Assembly (NCBI GenBank): GCA_016930595.1
Contig: JAFGGJ010000068.1
Span: 1-58,480 of the forward strand
Origin: Planctomycetota bacterium
GTDB lineage: Bacteria > Planctomycetota > SZUA-567 > JAFGGJ01
Reading direction: 5' to 3'
DNA length: 58,480 nucleotides
Positions 34,534 to 43,115 of the stretch are shown here, one piece after another. A program made the position numbers and the translations under genes. How positions within the stretch are numbered: the stretch's first letter is position 1; every line of letters starts with the position of its first letter. Under the pieces are notes generated by a model that worked only from the letters and a program-made list of their open reading frames with translations, ran no database searches and had not been told where the DNA came from.

Positions 34534-34962
34534 CTACGGCTTATAGATCTCCACTTCGTTCACCGGCAGAGGAACGATGTCGAGCCCCTTGTCACTCATG
34601 GATACGGCGGATTTCCACAGGAACATGTCAAGAACCGAAAGCGTCGTGTTGAACACCGTCAGGTCATTCAACGGCCCCACTTCCACAAGCATCGGCGTGA
34701 CGGCCGCCTCCTCGGATGCGAATCCCAGGTAAGTCACCCCGTTAGCCGCGGCTATATCCTGCGCAACCGTTCCCACGGGCTCGTTTTCCATGGTCGAATA
34801 CTGCCTGTTGGCTCTTTCCTCCTGGTATGACGCATCCGCCAACACGTAGGCATCCGCCATGGGATGCCCCGTTGTCCAACTCTGGCCTCCCGGGAGAGCG
34901 GTTTCCGTACAGCCTGTCGCCAGACAAAGAGCAAACACACCGATGATGACGTTCTTCTGCAT
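34534..34962 (-). CDS. Uncharacterised lipoprotein
   Basis: 142 residues. Signal peptide with lipobox LATGC (Cys at residue 18), so lipidated and outside the cytoplasm. The mature part has no recognised family; it alternates acidic helices with a hydrophobic stretch VFNTTLSVLDMFLWKSAVSM and ends in VEIYKP. It sits between the 36-residue-repeat lipoprotein and the DUF4175-like gene, with gaps of 47 and 20 bases, so the three probably form one envelope operon. Confidence 0.72.
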   Translation of the reverse strand: MQKNVIIGVFALCLATGCTETALPGGQSWTTGHPMADAYVLADASYQEERANRQYSTMENEPVGTVAQDIAAANGVTYLGFASEEAAVTPMLVEVGPLNDLTVFNTTLSVLDMFLWKSAVSMSDKGLDIVPLPVNEVEIYKP

Positions 34963-35009
34963 CCGACACCTCCCCCGCCTAAACGGCGGCTTCAGAAACC
35001 CTTTGTATG

Positions 35010-36173
35010 CTATCGGTCGCCTTCTCCCAGGTACAGACTGTCGCGAACCGTGTTCTTCGTGGTGTTCCAGTCTTCCGCCACGGCACGTCCATAATTCATC
35101 ACATCGTCCTGCGCCATCCTGGTCCTGTCCTTCTCCGCCTGCATATACCTGCTGAAATCCTGTCTCAGGTAATTGGGCTTCATCGCCTCGTGGCGCTTGT
35201 AATTGCTCAGGTCGCTGACCATGGCGGACATCCTTGAGCCTTCGGCCGAAAGATACCTGCGCCAGGCCGTGCTCAAGTGTGTGGGCTTCGTGCTCTGATA
35301 GCGGTAATAGCTTACGACGTCCTGTCTTACGGCTTCCGGTCTTGCACCGAATTCTTCGCCGTAATACCTTACAAAACTCTGCCTGAGTTGTTCCGGCAGC
35401 TCCACCTGGTGCCGGTAGTAATCCCCCAGCTCTTTCTTGAACTCGTTGACCAGCAACCTTTCCGCCGTCACGTAACGGCTCAGGCTGTCCCGCAGCTCCT
35501 CCGGCAGCTCTTTCTGATGTCTCACATACCCGGTCAGATCCTCCGCCACCTCGTCGAAACGTTCCTTTTCAGCCGTGGCATACCGTTTTGCCGATGATTT
35601 CAAATGCTGCGGCAGTTCCTTCTGGTGCCGGACATAGGCGGTCAACTCGGCCTTCATCTCGCCATAGAGCACTTCCTGGTTCTTGATGTACGCCTGAAAT
35701 GACGTTCTCAAATGTTCGGGCAGTTCCTTCTGGTGCCTCATGTAGTTGCCAAGATCCGCCTGGGCAGCCAGGTAACGGTCCTTTTCGCTGGCGAGGTACG
35801 CCTTCAACGCCCTCCGCAACTCCTTGGGCATCTCCTTCTGATGGCGGATATAGTTGTTCACGTCCGCCTTGAGGGCTTCCATAAGTCTCTTCTGGTCGGC
35901 CAGATACCGTTCAACGCTCGTCTTCAGGTATTCCGGTTTCTCAACCTGGCCACGATAATAGTTGATCATATCCTGGCGGAAACGCTCTGCCATTTCCGCC
36001 TGATACGTCGTGTACTCGGTCAGCGAGTTTTTCAGGTAGGGCGGCAGTTCCTTCTGATGGCGAACGTAGTTCATGGCTTCGATCTTCAGCGCCTGCGCGT
36101 CATCCCTGGCATACCGGACACAACCGGACACCAGCAGAACCGCCAGTATTACTACCGGTAACCTTCGCAGCAT
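35010..36173 (-). CDS. Lipoprotein built of tandem 36-residue helical repeats
   Basis: 387 residues. Lipobox LVSGC (Cys 18) ends the signal peptide. From residue 30 to the end the protein is nine full repeats plus one degenerate copy: seams fall at about 30, 66, 102, 138, 174, 210, 246 (37 residues), 283, 319 and 355. Within each full unit Tyr7, Arg9, Pro15, Leu18 and Tyr25 are conserved, and most carry RHQKELP at positions 9-15. The pattern suggests two amphipathic helices per unit with a Pro turn. No known family recognised. Likely tethered to a membrane face in the periplasm as a helical rod or scaffold. Own promoter, divergent from a beta-barrel gene. Confidence 0.85.
   Translation of the reverse strand: MLRRLPVVILAVLLVSGCVRYARDDAQALKIEAMNYVRHQKELPPYLKNSLTEYTTYQAEMAERFRQDMINYYRGQVEKPEYLKTSVERYLADQKRLMEALKADVNNYIRHQKEMPKELRRALKAYLASEKDRYLAAQADLGNYMRHQKELPEHLRTSFQAYIKNQEVLYGEMKAELTAYVRHQKELPQHLKSSAKRYATAEKERFDEVAEDLTGYVRHQKELPEELRDSLSRYVTAERLLVNEFKKELGDYYRHQVELPEQLRQSFVRYYGEEFGARPEAVRQDVVSYYRYQSTKPTHLSTAWRRYLSAEGSRMSAMVSDLSNYKRHEAMKPNYLRQDFSRYMQAEKDRTRMAQDDVMNYGRAVAEDWNTTKNTVRDSLYLGEGDR
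35013..36086 (-). repeat. Diverged 108-bp tandem repeat array (coding)
   Basis: Ten units encode the 36-residue repeats of the lipoprotein. At DNA level the best kept part, encoding RHQKELP, recurs about every 108 bases, for example near 35500, 35610, 35720, 35830 and 36045 on the + strand. Copies differ enough that recent expansion is unlikely. Confidence 0.8.
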
Positions 36174-36277
36174 TCTGTCTCTCCAGGGCCCGGCTTCGCG
36201 GACACCCTTGCTTTCCAGACGGGAAAACCGCCCGGCCTATTAGATTCTTTCTCCGGCAAGTCTGTGCGGACTTTAAC

Positions 36278-36306
36278 ATTATATCGACAAAGGAACCCCG
36301 CTGCAA
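36278..36306 (-). promoter_or_regulatory. Predicted promoter of the repeat lipoprotein operon
   Basis: On the - strand TTGCAG (36306-36301), exactly 17 bases, TATAAT (36283-36278). Implies a leader of about 98 bases before the ATG at 36173. Confidence 0.6.
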
Positions 36307-36332
36307 CAGTTCCCCCTTTCCCGGTTTGCAAG

Positions 36333-36362
36333 TTGGCGACACCCGGAGCAATGTGATATACT
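36333..36362 (+). promoter_or_regulatory. Predicted promoter of the outer-membrane protein gene
   Basis: TTGGCG (36333-36338), 18 bases, TATACT (36357-36362). It is divergent from the promoter at 36278-36306; the two -35 boxes are 26 bases apart. Confidence 0.55.
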
Positions 36363-36412
36363 ACGCATTGTATCATGTAGCTGTGTGCAACTATGCCGCC
36401 GGAGGACACTGC

Positions 36413-37945
36413 ATGCGGAAGATCTGGCTTTTGGCACTCACAGTAACACTCTGCACATCAACGGCTTACGCCGTTGACTGGATGAACCAGGGCGCTCGCA
36501 CCGCCGGTATGGGGGGGGCCGGAGTCGCAGCCGTCAACGATTCCAGCGCCATGTACTGGAATCCCGCCGCTCTCGCCCTTCAACCCGGATGGGATACGAC
36601 CGTAAACGCGGGGGTCCACGCCTACTTCACGGGCCCGAACCTGCTGGACGAATTCTCCGACATACTCGACACCATCGACAACATTGAAGCGACCATAGAC
36701 GACCTGGACGTCATCCAGCAGCGCCTCAACGACGGGACTGCAACCGAAGAAGACCTCCAGTCCATGCTGAGAATCGTCCTGGTGGACTTTATCGCCCTTC
36801 ACAAGTTCAACATCGGCATGGGGCTGCAGGCCGACGCCACCGGAGACCTCCGCATGGGCAGAATGGCCTTCGGCTATAATTACTACGCTTACGGCGAAGC
36901 CGCCGCCCTGGTGGACCTGCTGGGTCTTGCACTGTCCAACGCCGGCGGCGGAACCGCCAACTTCACTTCGGCACTTGCGGGGGCAGGGACCAATGACAGG
37001 TACGCCGAAGGTTCCCCGGAAGACTCCGTCGCCGAAGCACTCGAAACCACCATGATCCTCAACGGCATCGACCCCAGCGATGCCGAGTTGTTTGCAGAAG
37101 AACTCGTTTACCAGAGCATTCAGGCCGGATCGGATGTCTACGACGCCGCAGTGCAGGAAGTCCTGAACGCCGTCGTGGAAGCCACGACCACCAGCAGTCC
37201 CGTGATCGTCGATAACGAAACCGGCGTTCACTTCGAGGGTCTGCTGCTCCAGGAATATTCCTTCTCCTACGCACAGCCTCTTTTCGCCAGGAAGTTCGCC
37301 GTCGGCGTCAACGCCAAAATCCTGTCCGGCACCGGCTACCAGGAAGCCCTCTACTACGGCGACGTCGATACTCTCGATGACGTCGTCGATCAACTTATGG
37401 ACCCCGCCAACATGGTGGATTCCAGCGGCTTCGGCCTTGATATAGGCCTCCTCTATCAGCCCCTGCCGTCGCTCCGGCTGGGAATAACCGGCCGCAATAT
37501 CAACTCCCCGGAATTCGACCTCCCCAGCGGCGCCCAATACGAAGTGAACCCCACCTGGCGCAGCGGTATCGCCTGGACCCCTTTCAAGATGCTCTGCCTC
37601 GCCGCAGACATCGACCTGACCAAAAACCCGTCTCAACTGCTGTTCGACTACAAGAGCCGCCAGTATTCCCTGGGTATGGAATTCAAGACGGGTATCGTCT
37701 CCTTCCGGGCCGGCATCACCGGAAACCTGCTCAATGACGACGACCAACTCGACTACGCTCTCGGATTCGGTATCGGCGCAGGCAAAGTCTTCCAGCTCGA
37801 CATCGCCGTCGCCCTGGATGAAGTCAGCGACCTTTCCTCCATGTCCGACCTCATCCAGAACTTCGATGTGGACAACCTCGATGGAGAAGACTTCCCCGAC
37901 GGCATCGAAATCGCCATCGGCCTGAGGTTCAACGTCGCCTTCTGA
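36413..37945 (+). CDS. Outer-membrane beta-barrel protein, TraF/FadL-like
   Basis: 510 residues. Cleavable signal peptide (MRKIWLLALTVTLCTSTAYA), then ARTAGMGGAGVAAVNDSSAM followed by YWNPAAL. This glycine-rich plug and NPAA motif are typical of the TraF_2/OmpP1-FadL barrel group. The rest shows alternating strands and acidic loops and ends in NVAF, a terminal aromatic as in barrel recognition signals. Possibly a porin for hydrophobic or small solutes; the substrate is unknown. ATG at 36413 with GGAGG 7 bases upstream; in-frame codons further upstream overlap the promoter. Divergent from the repeat lipoprotein. Confidence 0.8.
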   Translation: MRKIWLLALTVTLCTSTAYAVDWMNQGARTAGMGGAGVAAVNDSSAMYWNPAALALQPGWDTTVNAGVHAYFTGPNLLDEFSDILDTIDNIEATIDDLDVIQQRLNDGTATEEDLQSMLRIVLVDFIALHKFNIGMGLQADATGDLRMGRMAFGYNYYAYGEAAALVDLLGLALSNAGGGTANFTSALAGAGTNDRYAEGSPEDSVAEALETTMILNGIDPSDAELFAEELVYQSIQAGSDVYDAAVQEVLNAVVEATTTSSPVIVDNETGVHFEGLLLQEYSFSYAQPLFARKFAVGVNAKILSGTGYQEALYYGDVDTLDDVVDQLMDPANMVDSSGFGLDIGLLYQPLPSLRLGITGRNINSPEFDLPSGAQYEVNPTWRSGIAWTPFKMLCLAADIDLTKNPSQLLFDYKSRQYSLGMEFKTGIVSFRAGITGNLLNDDDQLDYALGFGIGAGKVFQLDIAVALDEVSDLSSMSDLIQNFDVDNLDGEDFPDGIEIAIGLRFNVAF

Positions 37946-38012
37946 GCGCGGTCCCGAGCCTCCGCAGCACCCGCCGGTCGCCATGCTCAATGCGGTCCGG
38001 CACCGCCCGTTG

Positions 38013-38444
38013 TCACTGCCCGTCCGACCAGAAGCCTTCGTCCTCGTGAATGAACCACCCCTCCACTTCGTCCCTGTCCAGCCCCAGCATGGCAACGGCG
38101 TGCTTCTCGATCTCTTCCGGCGACAGGAAGGTTTTCTCAAAAGTGTACTCGCTGTAATACTCGCACGGGTCTTCAACACCGCCGTGCTCACGGCAGATCC
38201 TGGGCCTCATCCGGTATGCGGCGCATCTTCCTGAAGGAAGCAGGTACCCGCAGCGGGCCATCACGTTCAGGTACCAGTCTCCGTCTTCGATGTATATGTA
38301 ATTGCCTTCGTGCATCAGGAACCATCGCAGGTCGTCGTAGTCGTTCTTGTCCTCGGGCTCGTCCAGCGGCAGCGCGTAGTACGTGCAGCAGTACGATCCG
38401 CACTTTCTGCACGCGTCCGCAAGATCGTGTCCGGATTCGGCCAT
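38013..38444 (-). CDS. YkgJ-family zinc/iron-chelating Cys-cluster protein
   Basis: 143 residues. The N-terminal CxxCxxxCC (C12, C15, C19, C20 in DACRKCGSYCC) and a later RCGYLLPSGRCAAYRMRP motif match the YkgJ/UPF0153 family, thought to bind metal. The C-terminal half is acidic. No membrane segment. It starts 10 bases after gpmI and is the last gene of the 38-52 kb - strand run. Confidence 0.82.
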   Translation of the reverse strand: MAESGHDLADACRKCGSYCCTYYALPLDEPEDKNDYDDLRWFLMHEGNYIYIEDGDWYLNVMARCGYLLPSGRCAAYRMRPRICREHGGVEDPCEYYSEYTFEKTFLSPEEIEKHAVAMLGLDRDEVEGWFIHEDEGFWSDGQ

Positions 38445-38454
38445 TGCTTTTCCC

Positions 38455-40002
38455 TCATCCCGACAGGAGTGACGCGCCGGTCATTTCGTCCGCAGGTTCT
38501 ATGTCCATGAGGTCCAGCAGCGTCGGGGCTATGTCCGCCAGCCTCCCGTCGCTTCTCAGTTTCCTGCCCTGCATCCCGGCCCCGGCCAGCACGCACGGCA
38601 CGGGATTGGTCGTGTGCGCCGTATGCGGCTGGTCGTTCTCTTCATCCCACATCTCTTCGCAATTACCGTGATCCGCCGTAATAAGCACCCGGCCGTCCAT
38701 CTTCAGTACCGCGTCCACCACTTTGCCGACCCCGTCATCGACCGCTTCAACCGCCTTGACCGCCGCGTTCAGTATCCCCGTATGGCCGACCATGTCCCCG
38801 TTCGCAAAGTTCAATACTATCAGGTCGTGTGCCCCGGACAGAATGTGCTCCACCGCATTCTTCGCCACTTCCGGCTCGCTCATTTCGGGCTGCAGGTCGT
38901 AAGTCGCCACCCTGGGACTGGGCACCAGAAGCCGCTCTTCACCCGGCCATGGCTGCTCAACGCCCCCGTTGAAAAAGAAAGTCACGTGCGCGTACTTCTC
39001 CGTTTCCGCCGTGCGGAACTGCGTCAGGCCTCGGGCCGCGGCCGCGTCGGCGAGTATGTTCGTCAGTTTCTGCGGCGGGAACGCCACCCGCACGTTCAGA
39101 TCCTTTTCATATTCGGTCATCGTTGCATAGTACAGGTCCATTTTCGCGCCGCGGTCGAATTCGCCGAACGCTTCGTCCACGAACACGTGTGACAGCTCGC
39201 GCGGACGGTCTCCCCTGAAATTGAAAAAGATGACGCTGTCGCCGCTTCTGACGAGCCCCTTTGGCTCGCCCCTTCCGTTCACTATCTTTACCGGTTTTAT
39301 GAATTCGTCCGTCTCGTCCCGCGAATATGCGTTCCTTACCGCCTCAACGGGGTCTTTCTCCTTCACGCCTTCCCCGTAAACCAGGCACCTGTAGGCTTTT
39401 TCCACCCGTTCCCAGCGCTTGTCCCTGTCCATCGCCCAGTAACGCCCGGATATCGTGGCGATCTCGCCCACTCCCGCTTCCCGCATCTCCCCCACCAGTT
39501 CCGCCACGTGGCCGGCGCCGCTCGTCGGGGGAGTATCCCGTCCGTCCATGTAGCAGTGCACAAAAAGACGGTCCCCGGGGAATCCCTCCCCGGCCGCCAG
39601 TTTCAGCAAAGCGTAGTAGTGCTCGGGCGCTGAATGCACCCCCCCGTCGGAAACCAGGCCCATCAGGTGCACGGCTCCGCCCGTCTTCCGGGCCGACTCG
39701 AATGCCCCCAGCAGCACCTTGTTCCCGAAAAAATCGCCGTCCCGTATGTTCTTCGATATCCGCGTTATCTCCTGGTACACGACCCGCCCGGCACCCAGGT
39801 TCAGATGTCCCACCTCTGAATTCCCCATCAGGCCCGCCGGCAGTCCCACGTCTTCGCCGCTCGCCTTCAGTTGCACGTAGGGATATTCGGATGTCAACGC
39901 GTCCCAGTTGGGGGTGTTCGCCAAAGCCACGGCGTTGTTTTCCTTCTTCGGGCTTTCTCCCCAGCCGTCCATGATGATAAGCATGGTGGGTTTCCTGGTC
40001 AC
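38455..40002 (-). CDS. gpmI: 2,3-bisphosphoglycerate-independent phosphoglycerate mutase
   Basis: 515 residues. Interconverts 3- and 2-phosphoglycerate with two Mn ions. It has MLIIMDGWGES, the phosphoserine block MGNSEVGHLNLGAGR, LMGLVSDGGVHSAPEHYYAL, HCYMDGRDTPP, FFNFRGDRPREL and the second metal site LITADHGNCEEM and QPHTAHTTNPVP. GTG start at 40002 has AAAGGAG 7 bases upstream; an open extension to 40104 lacks conserved sequence. 70 bases after cca. Confidence 0.95.
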   Translation of the reverse strand: MTRKPTMLIIMDGWGESPKKENNAVALANTPNWDALTSEYPYVQLKASGEDVGLPAGLMGNSEVGHLNLGAGRVVYQEITRISKNIRDGDFFGNKVLLGAFESARKTGGAVHLMGLVSDGGVHSAPEHYYALLKLAAGEGFPGDRLFVHCYMDGRDTPPTSGAGHVAELVGEMREAGVGEIATISGRYWAMDRDKRWERVEKAYRCLVYGEGVKEKDPVEAVRNAYSRDETDEFIKPVKIVNGRGEPKGLVRSGDSVIFFNFRGDRPRELSHVFVDEAFGEFDRGAKMDLYYATMTEYEKDLNVRVAFPPQKLTNILADAAAARGLTQFRTAETEKYAHVTFFFNGGVEQPWPGEERLLVPSPRVATYDLQPEMSEPEVAKNAVEHILSGAHDLIVLNFANGDMVGHTGILNAAVKAVEAVDDGVGKVVDAVLKMDGRVLITADHGNCEEMWDEENDQPHTAHTTNPVPCVLAGAGMQGRKLRSDGRLADIAPTLLDLMDIEPADEMTGASLLSG

Positions 40003-40072
40003 GGCGCTGCTCCTTTCGGATTCCTTTTCCCGGCTCCGGGAACAGGCGATTATACCCCTCCCCGCCTGCGGC

Positions 40073-41422
40073 TCAACGGCCGGGCCGCGCCCTGCCGTCG
40101 ACAATCTCCCTCGCCTTCGCCAGCGCCGACGCCCTGTCGGTCACCGCGCCTTCGAGCTGCAGGTCCCGGATTTCCGTAAGCACTTCGCCTATCAGCGGCC
40201 CGGGAACGAGTCCCATTTCAATGAGATCGTTGCCGCTTATCAGCCGTTCCGGCTCAGGCGGGGCTTCCTGCAGTGCCCTGTACTCCCCGGCAAGGAAATT
40301 GTAGACATCCAGCTTCCCGTGGCTGGCCATGCAGTCCAGTCGATGGAGCTCGAGATGCCGCGGGAACAACGGGTCGGTGATGAGCCGCACCTGCTTCGCC
40401 CTGCGCATCTTCGGAGCATCCTTTATGCGCATGTGCCCTCTCACAAGCTCGCTTACGGCATCCACCGTCCGGTTGGAAAACCTCAACCGCTTCAATATCT
40501 CTTCCGCCAGGCTCGCCCCCGTCGAATCATGCTCGGGAAAACCGATCCTGCCGGAACCGGCATCCTCCACCATGCAGACCGCTTTCCCGACGTCGTGCAG
40601 CAGCACCGCCAGCGCGAGCAGTTCGTCCATCGGTTTTGCCGCCGTCCTGAACATCAGGACCGTGTGGACAAACACGTCGCCCTCGGGATGGAACTCCGGC
40701 GGTTGCTTCACCCCAGCCAGGCGGTCCACTTCCGGCAGAAAGACCTTCAGCATCCCGCTTTCTTTCAACATGCCCAGTGCCGTTCCAGGCCCCGGCCCGG
40801 TCAGCATCCTGACCAGCTCGTCCCTTATCCGTTCCCGGCTCACGTCCAGCGCAGGATCTTCGAGCACCGCTTCCCACGTCGCGGCATCCACTGTGAAACC
40901 CAGTTGCGCCGCGAAACGCACCAGCCTGACTTTCCTCAGATGGTCTTCGCCGAACCTTTCTCCCGGAACGCCGACGGCCTTCAGCACCCTGTTCTCGATA
41001 TCAATCCGTCCCCCGAAAAAATCCAGCACCTCCCCGGTCACCGGGTCTTCATACATCGCGTTCACGGTAAAATCGCGTCTTTCCGCGTCGGCTCGAGGTT
41101 CCTTGCCGTATTCGACGGAATCCGGGTGCCTCCTGTCGGAATACCCGTGGTCCCGCCTGAGCGTGGCGATTTCGAACCAGAATCCCCCGTACCGTACCAT
41201 CTGCACGCCGAACGACCTGCCCGCCGTCACGACCCGACATCCGCCTTCGCCGCCGAAGATTTCCTCCACATCGTCCGGCAGCGCCGTCGTCGCGATGTCG
41301 TACTCGGCCGGCTCCCTGCGCATCAGCCTGTCACGGACCGCCCCCCCGACCCACCACGCCTTGAATCCCCGCCGCTTCAGTTCGTCCACCGCGCCCCCGG
41401 CGGCTTCCACCTGCAAGGCCAC
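40073..41422 (-). CDS. cca: CCA tRNA nucleotidyltransferase / poly(A) polymerase family protein with HD domain
   Basis: About 449 residues. Nucleotidyltransferase head WWVGGAVRDRLMRREPAEYD: the usual DxD metal pair appears as E-Y-D, a conservative change. RRDFTVNAMYEDPVTGEVLD and the RFGEDHLRKVRLVRFAAQLG neck block follow. A C-terminal HD domain has LLHDVGKA. It most likely adds or repairs the tRNA 3' CCA, since substrate choice between CCA and poly(A) cannot be read safely. The exact start is uncertain: GTG at 41422 just after the preceding stop, or GTG at 41410. Confidence 0.86.
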   Translation of the reverse strand: MALQVEAAGGAVDELKRRGFKAWWVGGAVRDRLMRREPAEYDIATTALPDDVEEIFGGEGGCRVVTAGRSFGVQMVRYGGFWFEIATLRRDHGYSDRRHPDSVEYGKEPRADAERRDFTVNAMYEDPVTGEVLDFFGGRIDIENRVLKAVGVPGERFGEDHLRKVRLVRFAAQLGFTVDAATWEAVLEDPALDVSRERIRDELVRMLTGPGPGTALGMLKESGMLKVFLPEVDRLAGVKQPPEFHPEGDVFVHTVLMFRTAAKPMDELLALAVLLHDVGKAVCMVEDAGSGRIGFPEHDSTGASLAEEILKRLRFSNRTVDAVSELVRGHMRIKDAPKMRRAKQVRLITDPLFPRHLELHRLDCMASHGKLDVYNFLAGEYRALQEAPPEPERLISGNDLIEMGLVPGPLIGEVLTEIRDLQLEGAVTDRASALAKAREIVDGRARPGR

Positions 41423-41424
41423 AA

Positions 41425-43113
41425 CTACACCCCGAACTCGATGTCCGCCCTGCCCGACACCGGCCTCACTCGATGAAAAGTCCTCACTATGCCCCCCGGC
41501 ACGTCCCCTCTGCCCTTGAATACGCTGACCTGCAAATCGCATCCCGAGGCGCCTTCGAGCGTGACCGAGACCCGGCGCTCACGGGATGCCTCGGCCCTGG
41601 TCATTCGAACGCCCCTCAACGACTTCGCATAATCCAGGATGTCGTCGCCGCCCGCGTGCAGTCCGTCCGCGGCACGCACCCAATTGGAAACCAGCTCCAC
41701 GAACCTGTCCAGCTCCGCTTCCGAAAACGCCTCGAGCGCCGCCTCGTGCGTCGTCAGGCGGGCGCAGTAGACGTTCTCGAACCCGCTGTTCATCTGGCCG
41801 ATCGCACGTTCGGCCGCTCCGTCAACATCGTTCTTCATCGCCGCCCCGCCCCACGTCTTTGCCGCCCGCGTCGAATCCACTACCGGGTCGAAATAGTATA
41901 GTGACGATATCCCTTCCCGGCCGAGCGTCTCCTCCATTACCCGCCTTACCGGCTCCGCTCCGCAGCTCAGGGCGAACACCCCGCTGCCGGCCTTCATCTC
42001 GTCATACATCACGTTGGCACAGCCGTACGGGTAGCCCGACGGCCTCCCGCGGCCGTCCCATTTTTCTCCGGGCCGCAGCGGACTCATCACACCCGTTATC
42101 CCCCTGTCCGCAAGCAGCCCCAGAACGTCCTCGTCCACTTCGTCGTAGTCGGGGTTGAGCAGGCGCGCAGGCCTTACGCCGATGCGCGCCAGGGCGGCGT
42201 CCATGCGCGCAAGGCGGCTTTCCGCCTTCTCTCCCCCCTCGTCCGCTGCAAAAATCCGCTCGCTGCCGCTGAAAGCATGCGGCGAACAATCGACCCTGCC
42301 CGTGGCCGCAAGGTCCCTCAGCACACCTGCCGCCTCGTCGTCGATCTCGTCCAGCAGCAGTCCCAGGTTCACGTGGAACCCGGCATCCACCAGCCTTCGG
42401 CACCAGCGCAACCGGCTTCCCTTCCCGTTCACGTCGTCCACCCTCACTGTAACGTACGGAGGCCACGCCAGGGCTGCTATCGGTTTTCTGGCCGCCCATA
42501 CGATCGACCGGAAGAACAGCCCGTCAAGCCCGTAGCCGTGCCCCAGCACGTCCGCGTCCCATATCGACGGCAGCACGTGCCAGCTCACGGTCCTGCCGCG
42601 GCCCGGTTTGTTTATCGTCACCAGCGGATTTTTCGACCGGTCCGTCACCAGCACGTCGCCCAGCGTCGTGCTCTTCACCGCGCCGTAAGAGCGTCCCGAC
42701 GCCACCTGCTCCCCGGGCTGCAGGCCCGCAGTAACGTAGTGGGTGTTATCCGCAACACGCACCGTGTCGCTCTCGAACACGCCCTGCACTCTCCTGATAC
42801 CCAACAGGTTCCCGGCCTGGGTCGGCATCTCTGACACGAAAGGATCGAAATTGACAAGCCCCATGCCCTGTTCCACCGCCCTTGAAACACCTGCCGCATC
42901 CTTGGGATCCAGTCCGGCGCCAAGGTGTTCCCCCGCCAGAACCAGAACGGAACACCTGCCGAGGTTGGCCGCAGACAGCGCCCCGGAACCGGTGTCCATC
43001 TCCTCCACGCAGAACCCCATGTGTTCAAGGGCGCGACCGAAACGCGACGCGTATGCGGCATCGTCCCGTGCACGCACCACCAGCACCCCCAGGAACGGTA
43101 TTGTCCTTCGCAC
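41425..43113 (-). CDS. Uncharacterised protein: amidotransferase/ThuA-like N-terminus plus deacetylase-like barrel
   Basis: 562 residues, no signal peptide. Residues 1-210 look like a Rossmann-type domain (VLVLAGEHLGAGLDPKDA, GMGLVNFDPF, a GRGRTVSWHVLPS strand) of the ThuA or class-I amidotransferase kind. Residues 220-430 contain VTVRVDDVNGKGS, DCSPHAFSG and LLNPDYDEVDEDVLGLL, which recall the Asp-Asp and His motifs of polysaccharide deacetylase-like barrels. The rest resembles a helical end plus a short beta domain. No single family recognised. It starts 2 bases after the M20 gene and ends next to cca, so it is in the same operon. Confidence 0.65.
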   Translation of the reverse strand: MRRTIPFLGVLVVRARDDAAYASRFGRALEHMGFCVEEMDTGSGALSAANLGRCSVLVLAGEHLGAGLDPKDAAGVSRAVEQGMGLVNFDPFVSEMPTQAGNLLGIRRVQGVFESDTVRVADNTHYVTAGLQPGEQVASGRSYGAVKSTTLGDVLVTDRSKNPLVTINKPGRGRTVSWHVLPSIWDADVLGHGYGLDGLFFRSIVWAARKPIAALAWPPYVTVRVDDVNGKGSRLRWCRRLVDAGFHVNLGLLLDEIDDEAAGVLRDLAATGRVDCSPHAFSGSERIFAADEGGEKAESRLARMDAALARIGVRPARLLNPDYDEVDEDVLGLLADRGITGVMSPLRPGEKWDGRGRPSGYPYGCANVMYDEMKAGSGVFALSCGAEPVRRVMEETLGREGISSLYYFDPVVDSTRAAKTWGGAAMKNDVDGAAERAIGQMNSGFENVYCARLTTHEAALEAFSEAELDRFVELVSNWVRAADGLHAGGDDILDYAKSLRGVRMTRAEASRERRVSVTLEGASGCDLQVSVFKGRGDVPGGIVRTFHRVRPVSGRADIEFGV

Positions 43114-43115
43114 CC

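Noticed and set aside
36271-36298. dif-like sequence (CTTTAACATTA, 9 of 11 to the XerD half-site)
   Set aside because: The XerC half does not match, the site is about 15 kb from the skew switch, and the AT-rich core is better explained as the -10 box of the repeat lipoprotein promoter.
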